The notes under the pieces: model-generated
What the model saw: the letters and a program-made list of their open reading frames with translations, nothing else
What the model was told of the DNA's origin: nothing
Database searches by the model: none
DNA from: Elusimicrobia bacterium GWB2_63_16
GTDB taxonomy: Bacteria; Elusimicrobiota; Elusimicrobia; Elusimicrobiales; UBA9959
Direction of reading: 5' to 3'
Assembly (NCBI GenBank): GCA_001799715.1
Contig: MGTZ01000020.1
Location: 1 to 64,000, forward strand
Length of the DNA: 64,000 bases
Shown: positions 30,239 to 39,317 of the stretch, in pieces
Layout: each line of letters starts with the position of its first letter
How positions within the stretch are numbered: position 1 is the stretch's first letter
Position numbers and translations under genes: made by a program

Positions 30239-31445
30239 GGCGGGGCGCCAGCAGATCCGCCCATAGCGCGGCGGTTTTCGAAAGTTCGAAATCCGCCGCT
30301 CTTCTTTTGCCCGCGGCGGCGTAGACCCTGAGCGCGGCGGGCGCGCGGAGCAGCTCTCCCAGCTCGGCCGCCCAGGCTTGTTCGGCAGCTTCGAGCGGGG
30401 CGGAGGGGCCGCGGCGGGCGCCGGAAAGGGGCGGCATCAGTATGCCGTACTCGGCCCGCTCCGGCGCCGCGGCGCGGCCTGCCGGCAGCGAGGCTGGCGC
30501 CAGCAACTCGCGGGGGCCGGAATCGCAGTCGGCGGAGATAACGGGCGCCCCGGAGGCCATGGCCTCCAGCAGGGCGTTGGGGAAACCTTCCCAGAGAGAA
30601 GTGAAAGCGAAGAGCCGGGACCGGGAGACGAACATATGCGGGTTCGGCCGGTAGCCGGCGAAATAGACGTCGGCGTCGGGCGGGGGAGCGCCGGGGCCGG
30701 CGAAAGCGCGCAGCCCCAGGCCGCGGCACAGGTCCAGCAGGTATTTCTCCAGCTCGCCCTCGCCCAGGAAGACCAGCGCCGCGCCGGGCAGGTCCTTGGA
30801 AAGTTCGCGGAATATCCTCAGCAGATGCCAGTGGCCTTTGGCCGCCGTAAGCCTGCCGCCGGTAACAATAGACGGCCGCTCAAAGACCCGGGCCCACTCC
30901 GGCGGCAGCGGGGCCGCGGCCAGGCGGGCTATGCCGGCCGTATCGCAGCCGTTGGGGACCAGCGCCAGCTTCTCTTCCGGCACGGAAAAATTCTCAAGCA
31001 GGTCGCGCCTGACGCCCAGCGAATTGGCTGCCACCAGCGCGGCGCGCGGGTAGTAGCGGCGTATCAGGGGCCGCATCAGCGCGCCGCGCAGTCCCGAGAA
31101 TTCTCCCGAGGGGCTGGTGCGCTCGCAGATCACGGCCCGGTGCCCGCTGCGGGCGGCGGCCACCACGTTGACTATGTTGGCTCGCTCCATGAACGAGAGC
31201 ACGGTGTCGCCGGGGCCGGTCTGGGCGGCCAGGCGGCGCGCGTAGAGGGGGATGCAGGCGGTCTTGAGCAGGGAGGAGGTGGCGGCCCTGTGGTCCGACA
31301 GTATGAGCGGCCGCCGCGGCAGCGGCAGCGCTACTTCGTCCTCCAGGAGGATGATGTCGTCGTGCGGGAGCAGGGCCGACAGGGCGGCGAACTGCTTTTC
31401 GGCGCCGCCGCGGAACAGCGAATTTATCAGGAGCTTCAGGCCCAT
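30228..31445 (-). CDS. Glycosyltransferase (GT4-like)
   Basis: 405 aa; VPNGCDT, SIVTGGRLTAAKGHWHLLRIF, FTSLWEGFPNALLEAMASGAPVISAD; tail overlaps the porV-like gene by 11 bp, convergently. Confidence 0.9.
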   Translation of the reverse strand: MGLKLLINSLFRGGAEKQFAALSALLPHDDIILLEDEVALPLPRRPLILSDHRAATSSLLKTACIPLYARRLAAQTGPGDTVLSFMERANIVNVVAAARSGHRAVICERTSPSGEFSGLRGALMRPLIRRYYPRAALVAANSLGVRRDLLENFSVPEEKLALVPNGCDTAGIARLAAAPLPPEWARVFERPSIVTGGRLTAAKGHWHLLRIFRELSKDLPGAALVFLGEGELEKYLLDLCRGLGLRAFAGPGAPPPDADVYFAGYRPNPHMFVSRSRLFAFTSLWEGFPNALLEAMASGAPVISADCDSGPRELLAPASLPAGRAAAPERAEYGILMPPLSGARRGPSAPLEAAEQAWAAELGELLRAPAALRVYAAAGKRRAADFELSKTAALWADLLAPRPTT

Positions 31446-31529
31446 AAGCCAATTCTAGAATATTTCGCGGCGGGCCGTTGCGGCCTGGGCGGGTTTTGTG
31501 TAGAATAGTCCCGTAAAGGGGGACAGAAA

Positions 31530-32459
31530 ATGTCTTATTTATCGCTATTGCTGCTTTTCTGCGGTACGGCCTCCGCTCAGCCGCCGCTGACGCTTTTCGG
31601 CCACAGCGCGGCCGTGGAGGCCGTGGCTTTTTCGCCGGACGGGAAATACCTGGCTTCCGCCGGCCTGGACGCGGGCGTGGCCCTCTGGGTGGTGAAGACC
31701 GGCAAGGTCAAGAAGGTGATGGGCGGCCACCGGGAGGCCGTCTGGACGCTGGCCTTCTCGCCGGACGGGGATTACCTGGCTTCCTCCGACAGCAAGACCA
31801 TCGAGGTCTGGGCCGTGCCCTCCGGCAAGAGCTTTAAGAGCATAACGCCTCATACGCACGCCGTGCTGGGCGTGCGCTTCTCTCCCGGCGGCGAGTACGT
31901 CGGCGCGGCCGGCTACGGCGGCATAGGGCTGTGGACCTTCCCGGAAGGCGAGAAATACAAGGTGATGAACGGGCCGGTAGAAACAGCCAACTCCCTGGAT
32001 TTCTTTCCCGCCGTCAGCTACCTGGTCTCCGGCAACAGCAACGGCTCCGTGACGGTCTGGAACATGAACGACGGCAAGATCACCAGGACCATAGAGGCCC
32101 ACGCCGAGGCGGTCCGGGCGGTGGCCATCTCCCCGGACGGAAAACATGCCGTTTCGGCCGGCCTGGACGGCCTGGTGAAGGTCTGGCGGCTCTCCGACGG
32201 GGCGATGGTGAACTCTTTCGCGGCCCATCCCGGCGGGGCCAGGGCGGTGGCCGTTTCCCCGGACGGCAGGCGCATAGCCAGCGGCGGCATGGACGGCCTG
32301 GTCCGGGTCTGGAATTTCGCGGGCGCACAGAAGAAGCCGGCGATGGAGCTCAAGGATCACGACGGCAGCGTGGAGGCGGTGGCCTTCTCTCCCGACGGCC
32401 GTACTCTGGCCTCCGCCTCCAAGGACAAGACCGTGAAACTCTGGAAGCTTAAAAAATAA
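31530..32459 (+). CDS. Secreted WD40-repeat beta-propeller protein
   Basis: 309 aa, signal peptide, repeated AVAFSPDGKYLASAG..VALW units (about 7). Confidence 0.9.
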   Translation: MSYLSLLLLFCGTASAQPPLTLFGHSAAVEAVAFSPDGKYLASAGLDAGVALWVVKTGKVKKVMGGHREAVWTLAFSPDGDYLASSDSKTIEVWAVPSGKSFKSITPHTHAVLGVRFSPGGEYVGAAGYGGIGLWTFPEGEKYKVMNGPVETANSLDFFPAVSYLVSGNSNGSVTVWNMNDGKITRTIEAHAEAVRAVAISPDGKHAVSAGLDGLVKVWRLSDGAMVNSFAAHPGGARAVAVSPDGRRIASGGMDGLVRVWNFAGAQKKPAMELKDHDGSVEAVAFSPDGRTLASASKDKTVKLWKLKK

Positions 32460-32480
32460 GGGCGTCCGGCCAAAGAAAAA

Positions 32481-32506
32481 GGGCGGACGCTGGTCCGCCC
32501 TTTTTT
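32481..32506. terminator. Rho-independent terminator
   Basis: GGGCGGAC-GCTG-GTCCGCCC-TTTTTT, A5 upstream. Confidence 0.85.
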
Positions 32507-32520
32507 ATGCCCGGCCGGGG

Positions 32521-33765
32521 TTAGAGCAGCAGCCCGGCGACGGTAGCCGACAGGAAGCCGGCCAGCGAGCTGGCCAGCAGGGCGTAGAGGCCGAGCTTGG
32601 CGAGGTCATGGCGCCGCTCGGGAGCCATCGCGCCGATGCCGCCAATCTGTATGGCGATGGACAGGATGTTCGCGAAGCCGCAGAGGGCGTAGGAGGCCAT
32701 GGCTACCGAGCGTTCGCTCATCACGCCGGGGTTGGCGTTAAGGTAGGTGGCCATGTTCAGGTAGGCCACGAACTCGTTGAGGATGGTCTTCTGGCCCATC
32801 CAGCTGGCCACCTGCTGCACCTCGTTGGAAGGCACGCCCATCACCCAGGCCAGCGGGGTAAAGATCCAGCCGAATACCTTCTCGAAAGTCAGGCCTTCGA
32901 CGCCGGCGAAGCCCGCGCCGTAGCCGAGCATGAAGTTGGCCATGGCCAGGATGGCCATGAAGGCCACCAGGCAGGCGGTCACGTTGATGGCCAGCTGCAT
33001 GCCTACGGTGGAACCGTTGGCCGCGGCGTCGATCACGTTTGCGTCGGTGATCTCGAGCTGCATCTTGACGACGCCCTTGGTCTCGGATTCCTCGGTCTCC
33101 GGCACTATGATCTTGGCCATGACCAGGCCCGCGGGGGCCGCCATGATGGAGGCCGCGAGCAGGTGGCCGGCGATGTCCGGCACCGCGTCCTTCAGCAGGC
33201 CGACGTAGGCGGCCATGATGCCGCCCGAGAGCGTGGCCATGCCGCCGGTCATGATGGCCATGAGCTCCGACTGCGTCATGCTGGCCACGTAGGGCCGCAC
33301 CACGAGCGGGGCTTCGGTCTGGCCCACGAAGACGTTGGCGCTGGCGGAGAGGGATTCGGAGCCGGAGGTGCCCATGACCTTGGCCATGACCTTGGCGAAG
33401 ACCAGCACGACTTTCTGCATGATGCCGAGGTAGTACAGCACGGACATGAGGGCGGAGACGAAGATGATGGTGGGCAGCACGCGCACCGCGAAGATGAAGC
33501 CCATCGCGGGGTTGCTGACCAGCGAGCCGAAGACGAATTCTGCGCCCTTGTCGGAGAACGAGAGCAGCTTGACGATGACGTCGTTCATCGTGGCGAAGAA
33601 GTACCGGCCTATGGGCAGCTTCAGGACGATGACGGCGAAAGTGATCTGCAGCAGCAGGCCGGCGGCGACGGTCTTATAGTTGATCGCCTTTTTATTCTTG
33701 CTGGCGAGCCAGGCTATGCCCAGCAGGACGAATACTCCGAAAAAACCGATGATCTTCGGTGACAT
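32521..33765 (-). CDS. NupC/CNT family nucleoside transporter
   Basis: 414 aa; GFIFAVRVLPTIIFVSALMSVLYYLGIMQ, FVGQTEAPLVVRPY, NEFVAYLNM. Confidence 0.92.
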   Translation of the reverse strand: MSPKIIGFFGVFVLLGIAWLASKNKKAINYKTVAAGLLLQITFAVIVLKLPIGRYFFATMNDVIVKLLSFSDKGAEFVFGSLVSNPAMGFIFAVRVLPTIIFVSALMSVLYYLGIMQKVVLVFAKVMAKVMGTSGSESLSASANVFVGQTEAPLVVRPYVASMTQSELMAIMTGGMATLSGGIMAAYVGLLKDAVPDIAGHLLAASIMAAPAGLVMAKIIVPETEESETKGVVKMQLEITDANVIDAAANGSTVGMQLAINVTACLVAFMAILAMANFMLGYGAGFAGVEGLTFEKVFGWIFTPLAWVMGVPSNEVQQVASWMGQKTILNEFVAYLNMATYLNANPGVMSERSVAMASYALCGFANILSIAIQIGGIGAMAPERRHDLAKLGLYALLASSLAGFLSATVAGLLL

Positions 33766-33819
33766 GCGCTCTCCTTTGGTAAACCGCTGTTGCGTCGCTT
33801 AATTATACAAATAAATAAA

Positions 33820-34335
33820 TTAGTAGGCCCCGCGCACCTTGCCGTTGACGGCGGAGAGGGGGAGGAAATGCAGCGGCTCGCCGGTGGAAGGGTCCTTCCA
33901 GGAGGCCGAGTCGTAGGAATTGTCGCGGTTGTCGCCCAGTACGAAGAAGTGGCCCTCCGGCACGGTAAGCGGCCCCAGGGTGTCGCCTACCAGCCTCTCG
34001 TCCGGGCGCGCGTAGTAGGCGTAACTCTCGTAGAGCGGCTCGCCGTTGAGATAGACCTTTTTCTCCCTGAGCTCCACCATGTCGCCGCCCACGGCGATCA
34101 CCCGCTTGACCATGCCGTAATCCTGCCCTTCGGGCGACTTGAACGAGATCACTTCGCCGCGGCGCGGGGCGCGGAAGCGGTAGGTGACGCGGTCGAGTAT
34201 CAGGCGGTGGCCTTTGCGCATCGTGGGGGCCATCGAGTCGCTGGCCACGTAGATGGGCGCGGCCACCCACTGGCGCACGGCCAGGCCGGCGGCCAGCGTT
34301 ACCAGGGAGATGACGAGCAGGCGGCGTAGGTTCAT
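33820..34335 (-). CDS. lepB: Signal peptidase I
   Basis: SDSMAPTM catalytic Ser, GMVKRVIAVGGD catalytic Lys, VLGDNRDNSYDS. Confidence 0.92.
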   Translation of the reverse strand: MNLRRLLVISLVTLAAGLAVRQWVAAPIYVASDSMAPTMRKGHRLILDRVTYRFRAPRRGEVISFKSPEGQDYGMVKRVIAVGGDMVELREKKVYLNGEPLYESYAYYARPDERLVGDTLGPLTVPEGHFFVLGDNRDNSYDSASWKDPSTGEPLHFLPLSAVNGKVRGAY

Positions 34336-34336
34336 A

Positions 34337-35971
34337 TTATTGAGGCAGCACCACCGGCAGGCGGCCGGACGGGACCAGGCTGCCGGTGAGTATCTCCCCC
34401 GCGGCCGCCATGGAGGGGGCGGTCATGCCGTAGAGGGCGATGGCGCCCGGCGCGCCGGGATAGGAGGCCAGGTCGTAGGGGTTCATCAGGCTCAGCAGCA
34501 CCGCCGGCTTGCCGGAGTTGATCAGCACGTTGATGGCGTCGCGCTGGCTGGCGTTCTGCGCCCCGGCCCACTGGAAACTGCCCAGCACCAGGATGTCCGC
34601 CTCGGCGGCCGCGCGGGTTATCGTCCGCAGTTCTCCCTCTTTAAGGCCTATGCCGAAGAAATACTGGCTGGTCTCGTAGCCGGCCTCGAGCAGCGTGCGG
34701 TAGAGGTGTATAGAGTTTTCGGCGAAGCGCTGCGGCGAGAAGATGATGACCGCGACCTTCTTGCCTTTGGGCAGGGGCACCAGGCCGCCGGACCTGACCA
34801 GGGTCACGGCCCGCCGCGAAAGTTCGCCGGTCACGCCGAGGTAGGCCTTGTCGAAGGGGGAGGGTGTTTCGGCCGCTTCGAACAGGCCGGCCGCGCGCTT
34901 TGCGGCCAGCACCTTGTGGTAGGCGTCGTTCAGGCGGGTCTCGTTGATCTCTCCCGAGCGCACCTGCCTGGCTATCTCGCGCACGGCCGCGCGGGGATCG
35001 CCGCGGCCGATGAGCAGCAGGTCCGCGCCGGCTTTGAGCGCGGCGGCCGCGGCCTTGCGCACCGGCAGGCGCAGGGTGATGGCGCGCATGTCCAGGCTGT
35101 CGGTGACTACCAGCCCGGCGTAACCGAGGTCCTTCTTGAGCAGGCCGGCCAGCACCGCGCGCGAGAGGGTGGCCGGCGCGGAGTCCAGCGCCGGGTAGCG
35201 GATGTGGGCGGTCATGATGGCCGGCACGCCCAGGGCGATGGCCGCCTTGAAGGGGACCAAATGCGCCGTGTGCAGTTCGGCCGTAGAGATGGAGATCTCG
35301 GGCAGGGTCTTGTGCGAGTCTTTCTCTGCCGCGCCGTGCCCCGGGAAATGCTTAGCCACGGCTATCACGCCCGCGGCCTTGAGGCCGTTGATGATGGCGC
35401 CGCCCAGCCGCGAGGCCGCCGCCGGGTCTGAACCCAGCGAGCGGATGCCGATGATGGGGTTCTTCGGGTTGGTGTTGATGTCCAGCACCGGGCCGAAGGC
35501 CATGTTGATGCCGGCGCGGCGCAGTTCCTTGCCGGCCAGGTAGAACAGGGAGGCGGTGCCGTTCTCGTCGTCGGCGGCCCCGAGCATCATGTTGGTGGGG
35601 AGTTCCAGCAGGCCCAGCGTGGTGGGCACGTACACGCTGCCGCCCTCGTAGTCCACGGCTATGAACAGCGGCGTGGCGAGCGGGGAGCGCGCCGCGGCGG
35701 CCTGCAGCGTCTCGCTGAGCTTGCGGGTCTCCTCCAGGGAGTAGGAGCCCCACTGCAGCTGTATGCCGCCCACGCCGGAGGCCGCGGCCGCGGAGGCCAC
35801 GGCGATGTCGGAGGCCTCGGTGGAGACTATCAGCAGCTGCGCCGCCTTCTGCTCTATCGTCGGCTCGGCGGCCAGGGTTGCCGGCAGCAGCAGCGCTCCC
35901 GCCAGGGCGCTTGCGAGGCGGCCCGGCCCGCGGGCGCGCCCGGCTGCGTCTGCGGCGGAGCGGGGCGTCAC
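34337..35971 (-). CDS. Glycoside hydrolase family 3 (beta-N-acetylhexosaminidase-like), secreted
   Basis: 544 aa; AVDYEGG, KHFPGHGAAEKDSHKTLP, VTDSLDM; GTG start overlaps the upstream stop. Confidence 0.88.
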   Translation of the reverse strand: MTPRSAADAAGRARGPGRLASALAGALLLPATLAAEPTIEQKAAQLLIVSTEASDIAVASAAAASGVGGIQLQWGSYSLEETRKLSETLQAAAARSPLATPLFIAVDYEGGSVYVPTTLGLLELPTNMMLGAADDENGTASLFYLAGKELRRAGINMAFGPVLDINTNPKNPIIGIRSLGSDPAAASRLGGAIINGLKAAGVIAVAKHFPGHGAAEKDSHKTLPEISISTAELHTAHLVPFKAAIALGVPAIMTAHIRYPALDSAPATLSRAVLAGLLKKDLGYAGLVVTDSLDMRAITLRLPVRKAAAAALKAGADLLLIGRGDPRAAVREIARQVRSGEINETRLNDAYHKVLAAKRAAGLFEAAETPSPFDKAYLGVTGELSRRAVTLVRSGGLVPLPKGKKVAVIIFSPQRFAENSIHLYRTLLEAGYETSQYFFGIGLKEGELRTITRAAAEADILVLGSFQWAGAQNASQRDAINVLINSGKPAVLLSLMNPYDLASYPGAPGAIALYGMTAPSMAAAGEILTGSLVPSGRLPVVLPQ

Positions 35972-37566
35972 TTGTCGAACTTGTAGCCGCGCGTCACGGC
36001 CTGCCTGCGTATGGAATCGATCATGGCCTTGTCCAGCGTGGAGGCGCCGGCGGCCTTCTTTTCCTCGGCCGCGATATGGGCCTTGCGCTGCGTCTGCAGG
36101 CGGGCTATCTCGGCCTGCAGCTTGCGGCGCTCGGCCAGCTTCTGGTCCAGATATTTTTCGCGCTCGGCCTTGCTCATCTTCTGCAGTTCTTCGGGCAGGC
36201 TCTCGGTCTTGAGCTGGTCCTTTTTCATTTTACCGCTCTCCAGCGCCGAGACGGCGTCCCAGGAGGAGTCGGCCTCGGCCACGGCCGGGGCCGCGTTGGA
36301 CTGGTAGGCCGCGCGCTCGGCGGCCACGGAGGCGCCGGCGCCCATCACCTTTGAGAACACGCTGCGCTTCTCTTCCATCTTGTTCCTGCCGGAGGCGCCG
36401 TAGGCCACGTAGGTGTCGTTGAGCTGGCTGCTGAGCTGCGCTATCCGGTCGTCCTGCGGGGCGGTTACGGCGTAGTCGGCCGCGCCCTGGTCTATATTGG
36501 TGAAATCGCCCTCGGCCAGGTCGGCCCCGGACTTCCACTGCGTGGCTATGCCCTGCTGGCGGGGCCCGCAGAAAATGGTGTTGACGAAGATGTTCTTGGC
36601 CTTGGCCTTGGCCACCGCGTCCTGGAACGGCACGGCGCCCTGCGTGAACGGCTCGTTGCCGGCTATGAAAATGACTTTATAGACGTCGGACTTGGGGCTC
36701 CACTTGAGCTCCTCCACGGCGGTCTTTATGGCCAGGCCGCAGTACTCGTCCCCGCCGTTGGTGGTGAGGGCGAACAGCTCCTTGGCCACGGCGTCGAGGT
36801 CGGTGGTGAAAGGCATGACCTGCCGCAGCCAGCCTTTTTCAGCGCCCAGGCCGGAGTTGCCGTACTCGTAGAGGGCCACCTCGATGCGGGGCCTGGACCC
36901 GCTCTTCTCGGCGGTGACCAGCTCGTTGACGATCTTCCAGAGCTGGGTGCGGGCCTGGTTGATCAGGCCGTCCATGGAACCGGAGGTGTCCAGCAGTACC
37001 GCCACCTGCACCAGCGGCTTGGAGCCGAAGTCCTGCGGCGGTTTTACGGTAACCGCGGCGGAGTCCTTCCAGGTGCGGCGCACGGCCAGCGAGGCCGCGG
37101 CCAGGATCTTGCCGGTCTCGGTCTCCACCGCTCGGGCGTTGACCTCGGTCTCACCGTCGGAGAGGTCGTTGAGCGTACCTGTTACCACGGCGTCCGCCCC
37201 GAGCTGCTTACCCAGCTTGCGGGCGGTCTCCTCGTCGATGGCGCCGGAGGCCTGCAGGTTGAGCTCCTCCATCACTTTCTTGAGCAGGCCGCGCTCGACC
37301 AGGACTATCTTCTTCTTCTGGGCCAGCAGGGTGGTGAGGCGCTCCTGTATGATGACCGGCCCGTCGGAGGCCTTTTCGCTGGTGTAGGGGAAAGCCAGGA
37401 CGGCCAGCTTGAGGCCGGGCCGGCTCTTAAGGCCTTTGGCCAGGCTGTCGGCGAGGTCCGAAAGTTCGCGGGTGGCGGGCGCCTGCGTTTTGGCCGGGGC
37501 CGCGGAGACTGCCGGAGACGGCGCGGCCAGGCCGAAGATGATGGAGAACGCGAGGATCTTGCTCAT
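35968..37566 (-). CDS. CsgG/FlgO-like domain plus von Willebrand factor A domain protein
   Basis: N-term KLAVLAFPYTSEK...LVERGLLKKVMEELNLQASGAIDEETARKLGKQLGADAVVTGTL; then VAVLLDTSGSMDGLINQAR (MIDAS DxSGS); coiled-coil tail. Confidence 0.8.
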   Translation of the reverse strand: MSKILAFSIIFGLAAPSPAVSAAPAKTQAPATRELSDLADSLAKGLKSRPGLKLAVLAFPYTSEKASDGPVIIQERLTTLLAQKKKIVLVERGLLKKVMEELNLQASGAIDEETARKLGKQLGADAVVTGTLNDLSDGETEVNARAVETETGKILAAASLAVRRTWKDSAAVTVKPPQDFGSKPLVQVAVLLDTSGSMDGLINQARTQLWKIVNELVTAEKSGSRPRIEVALYEYGNSGLGAEKGWLRQVMPFTTDLDAVAKELFALTTNGGDEYCGLAIKTAVEELKWSPKSDVYKVIFIAGNEPFTQGAVPFQDAVAKAKAKNIFVNTIFCGPRQQGIATQWKSGADLAEGDFTNIDQGAADYAVTAPQDDRIAQLSSQLNDTYVAYGASGRNKMEEKRSVFSKVMGAGASVAAERAAYQSNAAPAVAEADSSWDAVSALESGKMKKDQLKTESLPEELQKMSKAEREKYLDQKLAERRKLQAEIARLQTQRKAHIAAEEKKAAGASTLDKAMIDSIRRQAVTRGYKFDK

Positions 37567-37711
37567 ATCTGTTACCCCTTTGGCTTTGCCGGGAACGGCC
37601 GGCTTTATGGAATTTAGAATACAAAATATCCTGCCCGGTTATACAGCGGGCTGCGGTATTGAACGCGCGCCGCTAAAAAAGGTATTTTCATTGTATGAGC
37701 AGGGGGAGACC

Positions 37712-38725
37712 ATGACCAATACTTCGCTGAGAACCGCGGCCCTGGCCGCCGCGCTGGCCCTCGCCGGCTGCGGCAAGAGCGGCCAGGACGCTTACCGGCA
37801 GACTTCGGCCATCATGAACGTGCCGGCCCAGGTGATAGTCTACGGCGCCGACGAGGCCGCCGGCAAGGCCATAGCCGACGCCGTGCTGGGGGAGTGGAAC
37901 CGCATCTCCGGCGAGTTCAGCTTCAGCGACCCCTACAGCGTGACCTCGCTGGTCAACAGGAAGGCTTACGGCGAGTGGGTGAAGGTGGACGCCGAGTTCA
38001 TGGGACTGCTGCGGCTGGCGCTGGACTATTACCGCCTGACGGACGGCGCCTTCGACATCACCTTCGCCCCGCTGTGGCCCATCTGGAAAGAGGCCGCCTC
38101 CACCAAGAAGATGCCGGCCAAAGAGGACATAGAGCGAGCGCTGGCCACCATGGGGTCCAATAACATACAGGTGGACCCGGCGCGCCTGATGGTGCGCTTC
38201 TCCAGGCCGGTGCAGATCAACCTGGGCGGCATATTGCGCGGCTACTGCTTCGTGCGGGCCGCCGAGCTGCTCAGGCAGATGGCCCCGCCGTACCCGGTGG
38301 AACTGCGCCTGGGCAGCAACATGCTCGCCTACGGCCGGCGGGACTGGGAATATTCCGTCACCGACCCCTTTAACGATGACAAATCCTTCGGCTCTTTCTC
38401 CTTCGGCGACGGCGTGCTGATGTCCTCGTCGGGTCGGGAGCATTTCGTACAGATAGAGGGCAAGCTGTACTCCCACATGCTGGACCTCAAGACCGGCTAC
38501 CCGCTGGAGGATTTCTCCAGCCTCGTCGTCTATTTTCCCAAGCTGGAGAGCGAGAGCTTCCTGGCCTCGGCCGTGCTGGCCGTGATGGGCAAGGAAAAGG
38601 CTCTGGGCATAATCGGCAAGATGAAGGGCACGGCGGCGGTCTGGATAGACGGCTCCGGCAAGGAGACCGTGCTGGTCAACGAAGGCAGCGGGGCGAAATG
38701 GAGCAAGGCGCGGCGTCTCTTCTAG
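37712..38725 (+). CDS. FAD:protein FMN transferase (ApbE family lipoprotein)
   Basis: Lipobox LALAGCGK; FSFSDPYSVTSLVNR; TDGAFDITFAPL; VQINLGGILRGYCF; SHMLDLKTGYPL. Confidence 0.88.
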   Translation: MTNTSLRTAALAAALALAGCGKSGQDAYRQTSAIMNVPAQVIVYGADEAAGKAIADAVLGEWNRISGEFSFSDPYSVTSLVNRKAYGEWVKVDAEFMGLLRLALDYYRLTDGAFDITFAPLWPIWKEAASTKKMPAKEDIERALATMGSNNIQVDPARLMVRFSRPVQINLGGILRGYCFVRAAELLRQMAPPYPVELRLGSNMLAYGRRDWEYSVTDPFNDDKSFGSFSFGDGVLMSSSGREHFVQIEGKLYSHMLDLKTGYPLEDFSSLVVYFPKLESESFLASAVLAVMGKEKALGIIGKMKGTAAVWIDGSGKETVLVNEGSGAKWSKARRLF

Positions 38726-38739
38726 GCTTTCGTGGCGTG

Positions 38740-38769
38740 AAAAAACCCCGGGACCTCCCGGGGTTTTTT
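38740..38769. terminator. Bidirectional rho-independent terminator
   Basis: A6-CCCCGGGA-CC-TCCCGGGG-T6. Confidence 0.9.
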
Positions 38770-38785
38770 CTTTTGCGGGCCGCGG

Positions 38786-39274
38786 CTACTTCACTTCCTC
38801 GAACTCGCCCTTGGGCTTGTTCTTGCGCACGTTGTTCCAGTTGAAATACCTGCCGTTCATGGCGATGTAGACCCCCGGGGGGAGCACCTGCGCGAAGGAC
38901 AGGGCCGAGCCCAGGTTGAACATCCCGTCGGAAGAGCCGAACTTGTAGGGGATCATCGCCCCGGTGAGCACCACGGTCTTGTCCGTGATGCGCCGGCCCA
39001 GCAGGGCCGCCGTCTCCGGCATGGTGTCGGTGCCGTGCGTGATGACGATATGCTTCTCCCTGGCGGCCAGGCACTCCTTAAGGATCCTGGCGCGGTGGGC
39101 GGCCGTCATGAAGAGGCTGTCTATCATCATCAGCGTCTTCACCTTCACGGGCACGCGAGAGCGGCCCAGCGCCAGCATTTCGTGCAGGTGGGACTTGCGG
39201 AAGAAGAGCTCGCCGTTGAGCTCGTTGTACTCCTTGTCGAAGGTGCCGCCGGTGATCAGTAGTTTGATGAGCAT
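38786..39274 (-). CDS. Single-domain asparaginase-like protein
   Basis: 162 aa; ITGGTFDKEYNE, VITHGTDTMPETA, VVLTGAMIPYKFGSSDG; no C-terminal asparaginase domain. Confidence 0.85.
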   Translation of the reverse strand: MLIKLLITGGTFDKEYNELNGELFFRKSHLHEMLALGRSRVPVKVKTLMMIDSLFMTAAHRARILKECLAAREKHIVITHGTDTMPETAALLGRRITDKTVVLTGAMIPYKFGSSDGMFNLGSALSFAQVLPPGVYIAMNGRYFNWNNVRKNKPKGEFEEVK

Positions 39275-39317
39275 AAATCAGCCGGGGAGCGCCGCGGGGC
39301 GCTCCCCGTACCCGGGG

